DNA of 64,000 nucleotides from Nodularia sp. NIES-3585 (GCF_002218065.1 NZ_BDUB01000001.1:259567-323566), one strand, 5' to 3'. Shown: positions 26,349 to 35,931, counted from the stretch's first letter. Notes: generated by a model not told the origin, from the sequence alone. A program made the numbers and translations.

Positions 26349-27386
26349 ATGTTTGGTCTAATTGGACATTTGACTAGTTTAGAACACGCTCAATCGGTAG
26401 CCAAAGAATTGGGTTACCCAGAATATGCCGATCAAGGGCTAGATTTTTGGTGCAGCGCCCCGCCGCAAATTGTCGATGAAATTACAGTTACGAGTATAAC
26501 TGGACAGACAATTGAAGGACGGTATGTAGAATCTTGTTTTCTGCCGGAAATGCTAGCTAATCGCCGCATCAAAGCAGCAACACGGAAAATTCTCAACGCT
26601 ATGGCTCATGCTCAAAAGCATGGCATCAACATCACTGCTTTAGGGGGATTTTCCTCAATTATTTTTGAGAACTTTAAATTGGAGCAGTTTAGCCAAGTCC
26701 GCAACATCAAACTAGAGTTTGAACGCTTTACCACAGGGAATACTCACACGGCTTACATTATTTGTCGGCAGGTGGAACAAGCGTCGAAACAAATAGGAAT
26801 TGATTTGTCGAAAGCGACTGTTGCTATATGTGGGGCAACTGGAGATATTGGCAGCGCCGTCACACGCTGGCTAGATGCCAGAACAGATGTCAAGGAACTT
26901 TTACTCATCGCCCGCAATCCTGAACGTCTTAAAGACTTACAAGACGAACTGGGGCGAGGAAAAATCATGGCTTTGGATGAAGCACTGCCCGAAGCTGATA
27001 TTGTAGTTTGGGTTGCCAGTATGCCCAAAAGCATGGAAATTGATTTTCAAGTCCTGAAGCGGCCTTCTTTGCTCATTGATGGTGGTTATCCGAAAAACTT
27101 AGCTACTAAAATTCAATATCCTGGTGTTCATGTGCTAAATGGTGGGATTGTCGAACATTCCCTCGATATTGACTGGAAAATTATGAAAATAGTCAATATG
27201 GATGTGCCAGCACGCCAGTTGTTTGCTTGTTTTGCCGAATCGATGCTGCTGGAATTTGAGAAGTTATACACGAACTTTTCTTGGGGGCGGAATCAGATTA
27301 CCGTAGACAAAATGGAGCAGATTGGTCAAGCATCAATTAAACACGGTTTTAGACCCCTGCTAGTTGAGTCGTTAGTCGTTAACTAA
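26349..27386 (+). CDS. aar: Long-chain acyl-ACP reductase (alkane synthesis)
   Basis: Reduces fatty acyl-ACP to fatty aldehyde with NADPH, feeding Ado. The start at 26349 ([15 protein letters not shown]) is the family N-terminus; an upstream frame beginning at 26283 comes from the repeat tract. The NADPH site GATGDIGS lies at 162-169 and the catalytic Cys at C294 ([10 protein letters not shown]), the position known for the Synechococcus enzyme. Length 345 is normal. The pair ado-aar followed by accA is a conserved cyanobacterial arrangement. Confidence 0.97.
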   Translation: MFGLIGHLTSLEHAQSVAKELGYPEYADQGLDFWCSAPPQIVDEITVTSITGQTIEGRYVESCFLPEMLANRRIKAATRKILNAMAHAQKHGINITALGGFSSIIFENFKLEQFSQVRNIKLEFERFTTGNTHTAYIICRQVEQASKQIGIDLSKATVAICGATGDIGSAVTRWLDARTDVKELLLIARNPERLKDLQDELGRGKIMALDEALPEADIVVWVASMPKSMEIDFQVLKRPSLLIDGGYPKNLATKIQYPGVHVLNGGIVEHSLDIDWKIMKIVNMDVPARQLFACFAESMLLEFEKLYTNFSWGRNQITVDKMEQIGQASIKHGFRPLLVESLVVN

Positions 27387-27472
27387 TGACTTATCACTAA
27401 ATAACAGCCTATAGTCCATGCCCTACATCCTCACCTTAAATAATTCCACACTCAACACTCTTAACTTGTACG

Positions 27473-28453
27473 ATGGCAACTACCGAGCGCAAACCACTAC
27501 TGTTAGATTTTGAAAAGCCACTAGCAGAACTGGCAAACCGGATTGATCAGATTCGGCAACTTGCAGAAGAAAATGGCGTTGATGTTTCTGGCGAAATTCG
27601 CAAACTAGAAGCACGGGCTATGCAACTACGGGAGGAAATTTTCAGTAATTTATCACCGTCTCAACGCTTGCAAGTAGCTCGTCATCCTCGTCGCCCTAGT
27701 ACTCTTGATTACATTCAGGCCATTAGTGATGAATGGATGGAGTTGCATGGCGATCGCTGCGGTGGTGACGATCCAGCCTTAGTTGGTGGTGTAGGTCGTT
27801 TGGGCGGGCAACCAGTGGTAATGTTAGGTCATCAAAAAGGCCGCGATACTAAAGATAATGTCGCCCGTAACTTCGGTATGGCTTCCCCTGGTGGTTATCG
27901 TAAAGCCCTGCGGTTGATGGAACACGCCAATAAGTTTGGAATGCCGATTTTAACATTTATCGACACCCCCGGCGCTTGGGCAGGCATAGAAGCCGAACAT
28001 CAAGGTCAAGGAGAAGCGATCGCCTACAATTTACGAGAAATGTTTTGCTTTGATGTGCCAATTATCTGCACAGTCATCGGCGAAGGTGGTTCTGGTGGTG
28101 CTTTAGGTATTGGCGTAGGCGATCGCCTCATGATGTTTGAACACGCCGTTTATACCGTTGCCACCCCTGAAGCCTGTGCCGCCATTCTGTGGAAAGATTC
28201 TAGCAAATCTCCTCAAGCAGCTGTGGCTCTCAAAATCATTTCCCACGACCTGAAAAACTTGGGCATCATCGACGAAATATTACCTGAACCCACTGGTGGC
28301 GCTCATTCTGACCCACTCAAAGCCGCTACCACTCTCAAGCAGAGCTTGTTAGACAACTTAGACGAACTCAATCGCTTAACATCTCCAGAACGTCGGGAAC
28401 TGCGCTATGAAAAATTCCGCAAAATTGGTGTTTTCACTGAAGTTGCCCACTGA
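27473..28453 (+). CDS. accA: Acetyl-CoA carboxylase carboxyltransferase subunit alpha
   Basis: Half of the carboxyltransferase that makes malonyl-CoA for fatty acid synthesis, in the cytosol with AccB, AccC and AccD. Crotonase-type signatures are present ([57 protein letters not shown]). Length 326 is normal. It lies 86 bp after aar in the same direction and is followed by a strong terminator at 28499-28547, so ado/aar/accA may end as one unit. Confidence 0.98.
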   Translation: MATTERKPLLLDFEKPLAELANRIDQIRQLAEENGVDVSGEIRKLEARAMQLREEIFSNLSPSQRLQVARHPRRPSTLDYIQAISDEWMELHGDRCGGDDPALVGGVGRLGGQPVVMLGHQKGRDTKDNVARNFGMASPGGYRKALRLMEHANKFGMPILTFIDTPGAWAGIEAEHQGQGEAIAYNLREMFCFDVPIICTVIGEGGSGGALGIGVGDRLMMFEHAVYTVATPEACAAILWKDSSKSPQAAVALKIISHDLKNLGIIDEILPEPTGGAHSDPLKAATTLKQSLLDNLDELNRLTSPERRELRYEKFRKIGVFTEVAH

Positions 28454-28498
28454 GACTGCGAGAAAATAACCGCATTGCTAATCGGCAATGTTATAATG

Positions 28499-28547
28499 CC
28501 TATGGCTACTTAAAGATTTTTAACAATCTTAACAGCCATAGGTTTTT
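28499..28547 (+). terminator. Rho-independent terminator after accA
   Basis: CCTATGGCT (28499-28507) pairs with AGCCATAGG (28534-28542), with an inner AAGATT/AATCTT stem, followed by TTTTTGTATTTT. It lies 46 bp after the accA stop and separates it from the next gene. Confidence 0.85.
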
Positions 28548-28827
28548 GTATTTTAAGCAAATCAACTTGGTTTGATCAGTGATTTGCCTGTTATTCAGTA
28601 ATCACATTTGAACATATGACATAATTTCCCAGTTAAACATTTGTTATCCTGACTGGGAACACACCTGACGGGAAAAAATACCCACGCTGACAGACAAAAA
28701 TAGCAGTTAGTTATCAACCAGAAATCATCGGAAATTCAGGTTATTTAAATTTAACCAATCCGCAAGATTTGGGTAATTGGCTGCTGGAAAAAAGCTTTCG
28801 GAACTGCCAAAAAAAATTGGAGACAGC

Positions 28828-29550
28828 ATGAGTCTTGATCAACGACGCGCCCTAATTACTGGGGCCAGTAGCGGAATTGGCAAAGCAACGGCTTTAGCAT
28901 TTGCCAAGGCGGGAATTGATGTCGCCTTAGTCAGCCGTTCTTTGGATAAGTTGGAGACAGTAGCACAAGCAGCTAGGCATACGGGAGTAGTAGCCAAAGC
29001 TTACGCTGTTGATCTTGCTAATGTAACTCAAGTAAAAGCAAAAATCCAGGCGATCGCCCTTGACTTTGGGGACATAGATATCTTAGTCAACAATGCGGGA
29101 ATAGCATATACAGCCAACTTAAGTGAAACCCCCTTAGAAGATTGGCAGCAAGTAATCAACTTGAACCTCACCAGCGTATTTCAGTGCATGATGGGAATTT
29201 TACCCGGAATGCGCGAGCGCAGCACAGGCACAATTATTAACGTCGCCTCAATTGCCGCCAAGCAACCCTTTCCTGGTTGGGGAGCATACAGCGTCAGCAA
29301 AGCAGGTCTAATGTCACTTTCCCAAACCCTGGCACAAGAAGAACGCGCCCACGGCATTCGTGTCACGGCCATTTGTCCTGGTGCTGTGAATACAGAACTG
29401 TGGGACACAGAAACCGTCCAGTCCGATTTTGACCGTTCCAAAATGTTAACGGCAGAAGTTGTTGCCCAATCAATTCTCTACACAGCCTTACTACCACAGC
29501 AAGCCGTCATTGACGAATTGACCCTAATGCCCAGTGCTGGCGCTCTTTAA
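28828..29550 (+). CDS. Short-chain dehydrogenase/reductase (FabG-like)
   Basis: Classical SDR of 240 residues: TGASSGIGKA cofactor motif, NNAGIA, and the catalytic Ser with YSVSK (Tyr/Lys). The start at 28828 (MSLDQRRALITGAS) is preferred over an upstream TTG at 28777. It is often found beside accA and folE in cyanobacteria; substrates could be 3-ketoacyl compounds or pterins, but this is not settled by sequence. Independent promoter likely, since a terminator lies upstream. Confidence 0.9.
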   Translation: MSLDQRRALITGASSGIGKATALAFAKAGIDVALVSRSLDKLETVAQAARHTGVVAKAYAVDLANVTQVKAKIQAIALDFGDIDILVNNAGIAYTANLSETPLEDWQQVINLNLTSVFQCMMGILPGMRERSTGTIINVASIAAKQPFPGWGAYSVSKAGLMSLSQTLAQEERAHGIRVTAICPGAVNTELWDTETVQSDFDRSKMLTAEVVAQSILYTALLPQQAVIDELTLMPSAGAL

Positions 29551-29663
29551 CTCGAGAGCAGCTGGTGCGCCTGGTGCGTTTTAGCGGAGCGGGGCGTAGC
29601 CCGATAAAATCATATTTCAATCAAAAACGCTAATCATCCAAACCATAACCAAGTAATTACATC

Positions 29664-30371
29664 ATGACTATTGCTAGTTCCAACGGTTCCAATCGCTCGA
29701 AATCTCCTCTCAGCCCCGATTTAATAGAAGCCATCAGCCCCAAACCCGACCGCAACACCCATAACGGAAGACAGCCGGATTTGCACCCACCGTCAGGGGA
29801 AGAAATGGAGTCAATGATGGACGGCGTAAGAGCGCTAATTGTGGGAGTTGGAGAAGACCCCGAAAGAGAAGGACTGCTGAAAACACCCAAACGTGTAGCA
29901 GAAGCCATGCAGTTTCTCACCAGTGGCTACAACCAATCTCTAGAAGAACTCCTTAACGATGCCATCTTCGATGAAGGACATAACGAGATGGTATTAGTTC
30001 GAGATATTAACTTCTTTAGCCTCTGTGAACACCATATGCTGCCTTTTATGGGTAAAGCACACGTTGCGTATATCCCCAACCAAAAAGTTGTAGGTTTAAG
30101 TAAACTGGCTCGTATTGTCGAGATGTTTTCTCGCCGTTTACAAGTCCAAGAAAGATTAACCCGTCAAATAGCCGAAGCGATTCAGACTATTCTCGAACCT
30201 CAAGGTGTTGCCGTAGTCATGGAAGCTACCCATATGTGCATGGCAATGCGCGGTGTGCAAAAACCCGGTTCTTGGACTGTCACCAGTGCAATGGTTGGTG
30301 CATTTGACGAACAACAAAAAACCCGTGAAGAATTCTTTAACTTGATTCGTCATCAACCATCATTTTATTAG
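29664..30371 (+). CDS. folE: GTP cyclohydrolase I (folate/pterin synthesis)
   Basis: Converts GTP to 7,8-dihydroneopterin triphosphate, the first step to folate and to cyanobacterial pterins. Zinc and catalytic residues are visible in [20 protein letters not shown] and in [19 protein letters not shown] 40-residue variable N-terminus precedes the conserved core, giving 235 residues. The TAG stop at 30369-30371 is itself the first unit of a heptamer repeat tract. Confidence 0.97.
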   Translation: MTIASSNGSNRSKSPLSPDLIEAISPKPDRNTHNGRQPDLHPPSGEEMESMMDGVRALIVGVGEDPEREGLLKTPKRVAEAMQFLTSGYNQSLEELLNDAIFDEGHNEMVLVRDINFFSLCEHHMLPFMGKAHVAYIPNQKVVGLSKLARIVEMFSRRLQVQERLTRQIAEAIQTILEPQGVAVVMEATHMCMAMRGVQKPGSWTVTSAMVGAFDEQQKTREEFFNLIRHQPSFY

Positions 30372-30486
30372 GGAGTAGGGAGTAGGGAGTGGGGAGTAGG
30401 GAGTGGGGAGTAGGGAGTGGGGAGTAGGGAGTGGGGAGTAGGGAGTGGGGAGTAGGGAGTGGGGAGTGGGGAGTGGGGAATGGGGA
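30369..30486. repeat. Long heptamer tract (TAGGGAG/TGGGGAG)n
   Basis: About 17 consecutive copies of two alternating 7-bp variants, TAGGGAG and TGGGGAG, filling the whole gap between the 3' ends of folE and trpF. It is the longest STRR tract in the window. Confidence 0.95.
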
Positions 30487-30493
30487 CTACAAA

Positions 30494-31141
30494 TCACTGT
30501 AACCTCAAGCTTTCCCATTTTCCTAACTTCTCAAATAGCAGTGCTACTTTGTCTAAATCTTTATCACCGGGTTTAATTTCCACACCGCTAGATAAATCAA
30601 TACCGTCGGGTTTAACTTGATTTAAGGCAGCTACTACATTATTTGGCGTTAGTCCTCCAGCTAATAACCAAGGACAACTGGGTTTAAATTGCTCTAACAT
30701 CTGCCAGTCTAAAGTTTGTCCTGTACCTCCCAACTGTTGGGGATGATAAGCATCAAGTAGTAATGTGTTTATATATTTTGTGTAATTAGAGGCTTGATCA
30801 AGATGCTCAAGACTGCGAACTCTAAAAGCCTTAATAATTTCTACATTTGGGAGACTTTGACGTAACAGTGAGCAAAATTCTGGGGATTCGTCTCCGTGTA
30901 ACTGAACACCAGTCAATCCTGAATCCATGACAATCTGGCTAATTTCGGGAATAGTTGTGTCAGCAAAAACACCGATTTTGTCAATATTTTCCGGTAATTG
31001 CGCCACTGCCGCCCGAATTTGCTGTGAAGTAACGTAACGGGGTGAGGTGGGTACACAGATAAATCCTAGTGCAGTTGCACCAAGAGAAGCGATCGCTACA
31101 GACTGTTCTGGTTGAGTAATGCCGCAAATTTTAACCCGCAT
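30494..31141 (-). CDS. trpF: Phosphoribosylanthranilate isomerase (tryptophan synthesis)
   Basis: TIM-barrel isomerase acting on N-(5'-phosphoribosyl)anthranilate. Signature blocks: [12 protein letters not shown] at the N-terminus, [32 protein letters not shown], and [11 protein letters not shown] with [16 protein letters not shown] near the end. The catalytic Cys (KICG) and Asp (LLDA) are in place. Length 215 is normal. Not in an operon with other trp genes, as is common in cyanobacteria. Confidence 0.96.
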   Translation of the reverse strand: MRVKICGITQPEQSVAIASLGATALGFICVPTSPRYVTSQQIRAAVAQLPENIDKIGVFADTTIPEISQIVMDSGLTGVQLHGDESPEFCSLLRQSLPNVEIIKAFRVRSLEHLDQASNYTKYINTLLLDAYHPQQLGGTGQTLDWQMLEQFKPSCPWLLAGGLTPNNVVAALNQVKPDGIDLSSGVEIKPGDKDLDKVALLFEKLGKWESLRLQ

Positions 31142-31253
31142 ATAAATTTGAGATATTGGTAACTGAAAAGAAAAGTCGAAAATTTAGTAATTATTTTCGG
31201 TTGTTTGCTGTGGAACTTTATAATTTTGGAGGACTACATTCATTTTGTCATTT

Positions 31254-31259
31254 AGGAGA
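31254..31259 (+). promoter_or_regulatory. Shine-Dalgarno site deciding a TTG start
   Basis: AGGAGA, 7 bases ahead of TTG at 31267. The same site with the same 7-base spacing (31821-31826) precedes the ATG of the second psaK, supporting TTG as the psaK start here. Confidence 0.75.
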
Positions 31260-31266
31260 TACCAGT

Positions 31267-31518
31267 TTGTTTTCATCAACCTTACTAGCCGTCGCATCTG
31301 TTCCCGTAACACCAGAGTGGACTCCCACCGTAGGGATCATTATTAGCGTCAGCAGCTTTATAGTTCTTTTGCTAACTCTCAAAATTCAGTATCCTCAAGT
31401 CGGCCCGAAGTTACCTATCCTGCCAATCAGCATTCCCGCCTTTATCGGTGCGATGGCTTTCGGTCATGTAATCGGCATTGGTATTGTCTTAGGACTGACT
31501 AATATCGGTCGTCTGTAG
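31267..31518 (+). CDS. psaK: Photosystem I subunit PsaK, paralogue 1 (TTG start)
   Basis: Small two-helix PSI subunit at the edge of the complex that takes part in antenna attachment. With the TTG start the protein is 83 residues, begins MFSSTLLAVASV and has hydrophobic helices at about 17-36 and 52-76; IQYPQVGPKLP and AFGHVIGIGIVLGLTNIGRL match the PsaK signature. A longer frame from about 31156 adds residues unlike any PsaK and is rejected. A second psaK follows 315 bp downstream. Confidence 0.9.
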   Translation: MFSSTLLAVASVPVTPEWTPTVGIIISVSSFIVLLLTLKIQYPQVGPKLPILPISIPAFIGAMAFGHVIGIGIVLGLTNIGRL

Positions 31519-31544
31519 GATTGAGAAGTTAGGGAGTGGAAAGA

Positions 31545-31657
31545 AGCAGGGGAGCAGGGAGCAGGGAGCAGGGGGGAAGAACATATTGGACTTGTACGAC
31601 AATTTTTATCTTTCCCTGTCATCCCCATTCCCCACTCCCCACTCCCCACTCCCTATT
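31545..31657. repeat. Intergenic heptamer tracts between the psaK genes
   Basis: A short AGCAGGG run at about 31545-31575 and a CCCCACT run at 31620-31657. The rest of the 315-bp gap holds no gene that I can support; the second psaK promoter probably lies in 31660-31820. Confidence 0.75.
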
Positions 31658-31833
31658 TCCCCTGCAATGAACTATTGACTTTAGCATCGTCAGCTTTTTT
31701 TGTAATCACTCCCATAGAAGAGGGATAAGCTAACCTTCCCTTTGGGGGAGGATTCGCTAACTTCATCAGGCGGAGTATTTACATGGTTGAGAAATGACAG
31801 CTAAATCAGTTTGTTCATGCAGGAGAAAGAACC

Positions 31834-32112
31834 ATGATCTCATCAATGTTATTCGCAGTCCAAGTTACTGTTCCCAACACTGGGACTACATGGAATTGGA
31901 TTGGCACTGCGATTATTATTGGCAGTTGTCTATTATGCCTTGTGATTATTCCCCGGACAATTAGCTATCCCCATGTTGGGAATAAAATGCCTTTACCTTT
32001 TCCAGGACTCTTTAATAATCCCAGCATCGGTTCCTTTCTGGCGGCGATGAGTGCTGGCCATCTGATTGGTATCGGTGCTGTTTTGGGATTGACCAATCTC
32101 GGCATTATTTAA
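31834..32112 (+). CDS. psaK: Photosystem I subunit PsaK, paralogue 2
   Basis: 92 residues with two hydrophobic helices (about 22-42 and 66-88) and PsaK landmarks [16 protein letters not shown] and [27 protein letters not shown] at 31821-31826 sets the ATG. It differs clearly from paralogue 1 in sequence ([12 protein letters not shown] versus PEWTPTVG), so the two are old duplicates rather than a fresh copy. Cyanobacterial PsaK forms can be exchanged under high light; which form this is cannot be read from the sequence. Confidence 0.92.
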   Translation: MISSMLFAVQVTVPNTGTTWNWIGTAIIIGSCLLCLVIIPRTISYPHVGNKMPLPFPGLFNNPSIGSFLAAMSAGHLIGIGAVLGLTNLGII

Positions 32113-32419
32113 TTTTGTTTCTGTCTTCATTAGCCCAAGGTATCCATAATCTCTACAAATGGGAGGTTACAGGCGGAAATCCCCACCCTCAGCCATTAGC
32201 TCTGGGGGTTGGTAATATGTCAATGTAGAAGTTAAGGGATATCAGATCATTTGAGATTTGAGATTTGCGACTTGGAAATAGCAAATATTTATTTTGCAAT
32301 CCCTATTGGCTAACCTTTGTCTAGCCTCATAGTTTAATTGTATAAATCTAACTTTTATGTATAAAAAATATCCATTTTGAGAATTAGTCTCGGCAAATAT
32401 CTAGTTTTAGGACAATATA
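32113..32419. other. Intergenic region without a recognised gene
   Basis: Contains a loose hairpin (CCCCACCCTCAG...CTCTGGGGGTTGG, about 32180-32215), two TTTGAGA heptamers at 32250-32265 and an AT-rich stretch before the protease gene. TATAAT-like text (TTGTATAAATC, about 32338) may be its promoter; nothing firmer is seen. Confidence 0.5.
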
Positions 32420-33616
32420 ATGCAAACAAATTGGCGAATCGGGTCATTATTTGGAATTCCACTTTTTTTAGACCCACTGTGGTTTGTAATTTTAGGGCTA
32501 GTTACGCTTAACTTTGGCATAGCTTACCAGGAATGGGGTACTGCCATCGGTTGGAGTGCTGGTATGGCGATGGCATTGCTGCTGTTTGGTTCGGTGTTGC
32601 TACACGAATTAGGTCATAGTTTGGCAGCGCGATCGCAAGGCATTAGAGTTAACTCAATTACTCTATTTATGTTTGGCGGGATTGCGGCTATCGAAGAAGA
32701 ATCTAAAACGCCGGGAAAAGCCTTTCAAGTCGCCATTGCGGGACCTTTAGTAAGTATCGCTCTATTTTTGCTGTTTACTCTGGCAACTAATGTCACACCT
32801 GAATCTAGCCCGCTCACAGAAATGGTCGCAGATTTGGCGAGAATTAATTTAGTTGTCGCCCTATTTAACCTGATTCCCGGTTTACCTCTAGATGGGGGAC
32901 AAGTTTTAAAAGCCGCCCTTTGGAAAATCACAGGGAATCGCTTTCAAGCTGTACACTGGGCAGCGAGGGCTGGGCAAATTTTAGGTTATAGTGCGATCGC
33001 TTTAGGATTAGCTGTAGACTTCTTCACCAGAGAGTTAATTACTGGTTTGTGGATTGCTTTAATCGGTTGGTTTGCTGTGCGTAATGCTAACAGCTATGAC
33101 CGCATAACCACATTACAAGAAACCTTACTGAAGGTAGTAGCCAGCGATGCGATGACCCGTGATTTTCGCGTAGTCGATGCTGACCAAACTTTACGTGTTT
33201 TTGCCGATTCCTACCTATTGGACACCAACGCCCCAAGTATTTACTTTGCTGTTTCTGATGGGCGTTATCGGGGTATGGTGGCTATTGATGATTTACGCTT
33301 AGTAGAAAGAAGTGAATGGGAAAACCGAACTCTGCAAAGTATTGTCCATCCTTTAACGGAGATTCCCTCTGTAACTGAATCTATTTCTTTAGCTGAGGTG
33401 ATCAATAAGTTAGAAAGTGAGCAATTAACTCGAATTACTGTGCTTTCGCCTGCTGGTACGGTAGCCGGTGTAATTGACCGGGGGGATATTGTGCGGGAGT
33501 TAGGCCAAAAGTTAAATTTACGCATTACTGATGCAGAAATTAAGCGGATTAAAGAAGAAGGTAGCTATCCGCCAGGGTTACAATTGGGGGCGATTGCGAA
33601 ATCAGCGACAAATTAA
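32420..33616 (+). CDS. Site-2-type zinc metalloprotease with CBS pair
   Basis: M50 family intramembrane protease with HELGH (H62, E63, H66) in the second hydrophobic segment and the third zinc ligand in NLIPGLPLDGGQVL (D158). Four to six hydrophobic segments fill residues 15-225; a tandem CBS domain pair (about 235-375; AIDDLRLVERSE and VIDRGDIVREL) is cytosolic. CBS-bearing S2P proteases resemble SpoIVFB and may be controlled by adenine nucleotides. Substrates in cyanobacteria are generally anti-sigma factors or membrane regulators; here unknown. Confidence 0.93.
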   Translation: MQTNWRIGSLFGIPLFLDPLWFVILGLVTLNFGIAYQEWGTAIGWSAGMAMALLLFGSVLLHELGHSLAARSQGIRVNSITLFMFGGIAAIEEESKTPGKAFQVAIAGPLVSIALFLLFTLATNVTPESSPLTEMVADLARINLVVALFNLIPGLPLDGGQVLKAALWKITGNRFQAVHWAARAGQILGYSAIALGLAVDFFTRELITGLWIALIGWFAVRNANSYDRITTLQETLLKVVASDAMTRDFRVVDADQTLRVFADSYLLDTNAPSIYFAVSDGRYRGMVAIDDLRLVERSEWENRTLQSIVHPLTEIPSVTESISLAEVINKLESEQLTRITVLSPAGTVAGVIDRGDIVRELGQKLNLRITDAEIKRIKEEGSYPPGLQLGAIAKSATN

Positions 33617-33620
33617 TAAA

Positions 33621-33680
33621 GTTTGTAGTGAGGACTTTAGTCCTCTAACTAAAATAAGGGCTGAAGCCCTTACTACGAAC
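33621..33680. repeat. Composite hairpin repeat (GAGGACTTTAGTCCTC and AAGGGCTGAAGCCCTT)
   Basis: Begins GTTTGTAGTGAGGACTTTAG and ends TACTACGAAC, so the outer arms pair as well. It starts 5 bp after the protease stop. Same family as 13793-13817 and 51385-51414. Confidence 0.85.
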
Positions 33681-33928
33681 TTGGAGGATTTTATTCTCTT
33701 AATTACAAATTATTTTCTCAAGTTTCTCCGTTGAAAAACTGTTTTAAAGTTTCTGGGAGGTTATTGATTTCTTGTATGAGGTCATCGGGGCTAAAGCCAA
33801 ACATATTCAGAATTACAAGAATTACAAAAATAGCGATCGCACTACTCAGAAATGTCTTGAATACTTTGAGAAAAGCTCGGAAAATAATCAAGGCGACTAT
33901 TAATGCCGCAATTAGGATTATTATATTA

Positions 33929-35008
33929 GACCTCTTGCAAAATTACTTTTATGTTATAGTTGAGGGTTGGCATTTTGGAACTGCTAAATTTAACTCATAG
34001 TTATAAATTGCTGCTAGTAAGTTACAACGCAGACCATAACGACGACGGCGATTACGATATGTATCACCAAAAATCTTAAAAATTTTCAGGCGGCGATTGA
34101 CGTGTTCAATGCCAATTCTTGCCTTTGCTAAAACCCGATTATAGTCTTTTTCTAAGGTTGAAAGTTCTCGCTTTTTAGGCTTTTTCTTAGGAGTGTAACT
34201 GTTACTATGATATTGGTTAATTCCTTGATAACCACTATCGTGGAAACCTTGTATTTCCGGATGAAAATGAACTCCACTAGCTTTGAATAAGGCAAAATCA
34301 TGGCAGCGCCCTTTACCAAAAAAAGTACAAATAATTTCTCCTGTTTCTTGATTAATAATCAATTGGCTTTTGAGTGTATGATGTTTTTTATTTCCTGAAT
34401 AAAATTCCTGTTGTTTTCTTTTTGGACGTTCAATAGGCGTTTCAGTTACATCCATTACCACTACTTCAGGTTGGCTCAAACCACCTTGGAACAAGGCTTT
34501 TTTCCCGGGTAACCTAAACATTCCTGACTGCATCAGTTCTGATTCTATACGATGAACAATGCGACAAATAGTTGATTCTGATACTCCCCAACTTGTTGCA
34601 ATATGAAAATAAGTTCGGTACTCTCGCCAATATTCTAACGTAACTAAAATTTTTTCCTCAATCATAAGTAGAGGTTTCGAGCCACTTTGGTTCTTTTTGT
34701 TAATACTTTGAAATTCTTTTAGAATTTTAACCATTTTCTTAAAAGTCTTTCTTCTCACTCCAAAGCGGCGTTTAAATGCTCTTGGTTTTAGTTGTTGGAT
34801 GGATTTATAGTTCATTGTTTCATCACCTCAGATTCTGATAATGACAGAATGTGATTTTATCTTTTTTTGGTGATGTTTTTTCTGTCAGACGTTCCGCGAT
34901 TACAACTATCGCTACAAACACCCCAGGCATCAATCTTTTTAGTTATCTCACCCCATTAAGCCTAAGAAAACCAACTATCATAACACAAAATCAATTCTGC
35001 AAGAGGTC
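33929..35008 (-). mobile_element. IS5-type insertion sequence, copy 2 (inverted)
   Basis: A 1080-bp element with the same ends as copy 1 (GACCTCTTGCAAAATT at the left here, GACCTCTTGCAGAATT inverted at the right), flanked by TA (33927-33928 and 35009-35010). The reconstruction of an open frame across the site supports TA duplication and a single clean insertion. Confidence 0.92.
33949..34815 (-). CDS. IS5-family DDE transposase, copy 2
   Basis: 288 residues identical to copy 1, with the same HTH and DDE residues (VVVMDVTE, GFHDSGYQG, GIEHVNRR). Intact frame, same 193-bp leader from the element's end. Its orientation is opposite to copy 1, so the pair forms an inverted repeat about 18 kb apart. 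Confidence 0.95.
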   Translation of the reverse strand: MNYKSIQQLKPRAFKRRFGVRRKTFKKMVKILKEFQSINKKNQSGSKPLLMIEEKILVTLEYWREYRTYFHIATSWGVSESTICRIVHRIESELMQSGMFRLPGKKALFQGGLSQPEVVVMDVTETPIERPKRKQQEFYSGNKKHHTLKSQLIINQETGEIICTFFGKGRCHDFALFKASGVHFHPEIQGFHDSGYQGINQYHSNSYTPKKKPKKRELSTLEKDYNRVLAKARIGIEHVNRRLKIFKIFGDTYRNRRRRYGLRCNLLAAIYNYELNLAVPKCQPSTIT

Positions 35009-35178
35009 TATTAGTTGGCATAAGTCAATTAGTGTCAAGGAATGTTTCTAATTTTACATTGTGAAATGTGGTTTTATTCCTGAGTATTGCTGTGCTTAAA
35101 TTCCTAGTGTTTTTAAACGCAGAGTCACGCGGAGTCAGCGCAAAGTCACGCAGAGTTTTTGTTGAGAATGGTCAAAAT

Positions 35179-35931
35179 TTAGGATAAGGATTTGGCGAGA
35201 ATTTCATCCCATTCAGACTGGGATAGGGGTTGTACTTCTATTTGCATGGCGAAACAATCACAAGCGGCGGTAATCAAAGCGGCAATAATCTGGTCTAAAC
35301 TCAAATTTTCGGGTAGTTGTATACTCTTAAAAGATTCTGCACCAAAAACCTCAGCAAATAATTCCGCGTCAGGCTGCAAACGGATGGAACCATGTTGCAA
35401 AATCACCTCACCGCGTCGCAGTTGGGCGCTACCAATGAGTTTACCTCCATCTGGTAACACTAAATCTGCACTTGTAGCTGTACCAAAACAATTGGGGTTG
35501 TGGATATAGCCCCGCCCAGCTTTACCGTAGCGCAATTCTACACCCAGCGATCGCCATCCTTGAATTAAAAACTCACAAATTTTTTCGTATATCTGAAAGC
35601 GGCTACCAGCTATCCCGGAAGTCACCACAGCATAAGTTAAATCACCTTGATGTAGCACCGCCCTACCGCCACTAGGACGACTCACCAAATCGAGTTTTTG
35701 TCCGCGCCAAGTTATATCTTGCCAAAATTCCGGGTATTGGCGTTGGTGATAGCCCAGAGAAATTGCAGGTGGCGACCAAGTGTAAAATCGCAGAGTTGGG
35801 GGATGCTTTCCAGATTTGTGCTGTTCTAGCAACCATCTGTCAATCGCCATCTGCACATCACCAGAAGCTTCTAGCAAAGGAATCAGTCGCCAAACCTGCT
35901 TACCATCAAAGTTTTCAATTGGGTTTAACAC
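35179..35931 (-). CDS. Lipoate-protein ligase A family protein
   Basis: BPL/LplA/LipB-fold protein that attaches lipoyl (or octanoyl) groups to E2 or GcvH lysines. Visible: SLGYHQRQYPEF, the RPSGGRAVLHQGDLTYAV ligand loop, and GGKLIGSAQLRRGEVILQHGSI containing the catalytic-type Lys. Length 250 fits LplA-like/LipM octanoyltransferases rather than full LplA, which carries an extra C-terminal domain. Which of the two activities it has is not decidable by eye. Confidence 0.85.
   Translation of the reverse strand: MLNPIENFDGKQVWRLIPLLEASGDVQMAIDRWLLEQHKSGKHPPTLRFYTWSPPAISLGYHQRQYPEFWQDITWRGQKLDLVSRPSGGRAVLHQGDLTYAVVTSGIAGSRFQIYEKICEFLIQGWRSLGVELRYGKAGRGYIHNPNCFGTATSADLVLPDGGKLIGSAQLRRGEVILQHGSIRLQPDAELFAEVFGAESFKSIQLPENLSLDQIIAALITAACDCFAMQIEVQPLSQSEWDEILAKSLS

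Larger units (their letters stand above)
33718..35021 (-). pseudogene. Small membrane-protein gene split by IS copy 2
   Basis: Removing the insertion element (33929-35008) and one TA restores an uninterrupted frame from ATG at 35021 to TGA at 33718: MPTNNIIILIAALIVALIIF, then a cationic stretch RAFLKVFKTF, a second hydrophobic segment SSAIAIFVILVILNMFG, and a soluble tail SPDDLIQEINNLPETLKQFF; 73 residues in all. It would be a two-helix membrane protein of unknown role. After insertion the first four codons lie on one side of the IS and the rest on the other, so the intact protein cannot be made unless transcription and translation start inside the IS end. Confidence 0.8.

Noticed and set aside
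33731-34000. A plus-strand frame of 89 residues beside IS copy 2
   Set aside because: It is antisense to the split membrane-protein gene and runs into the IS end; no family features.
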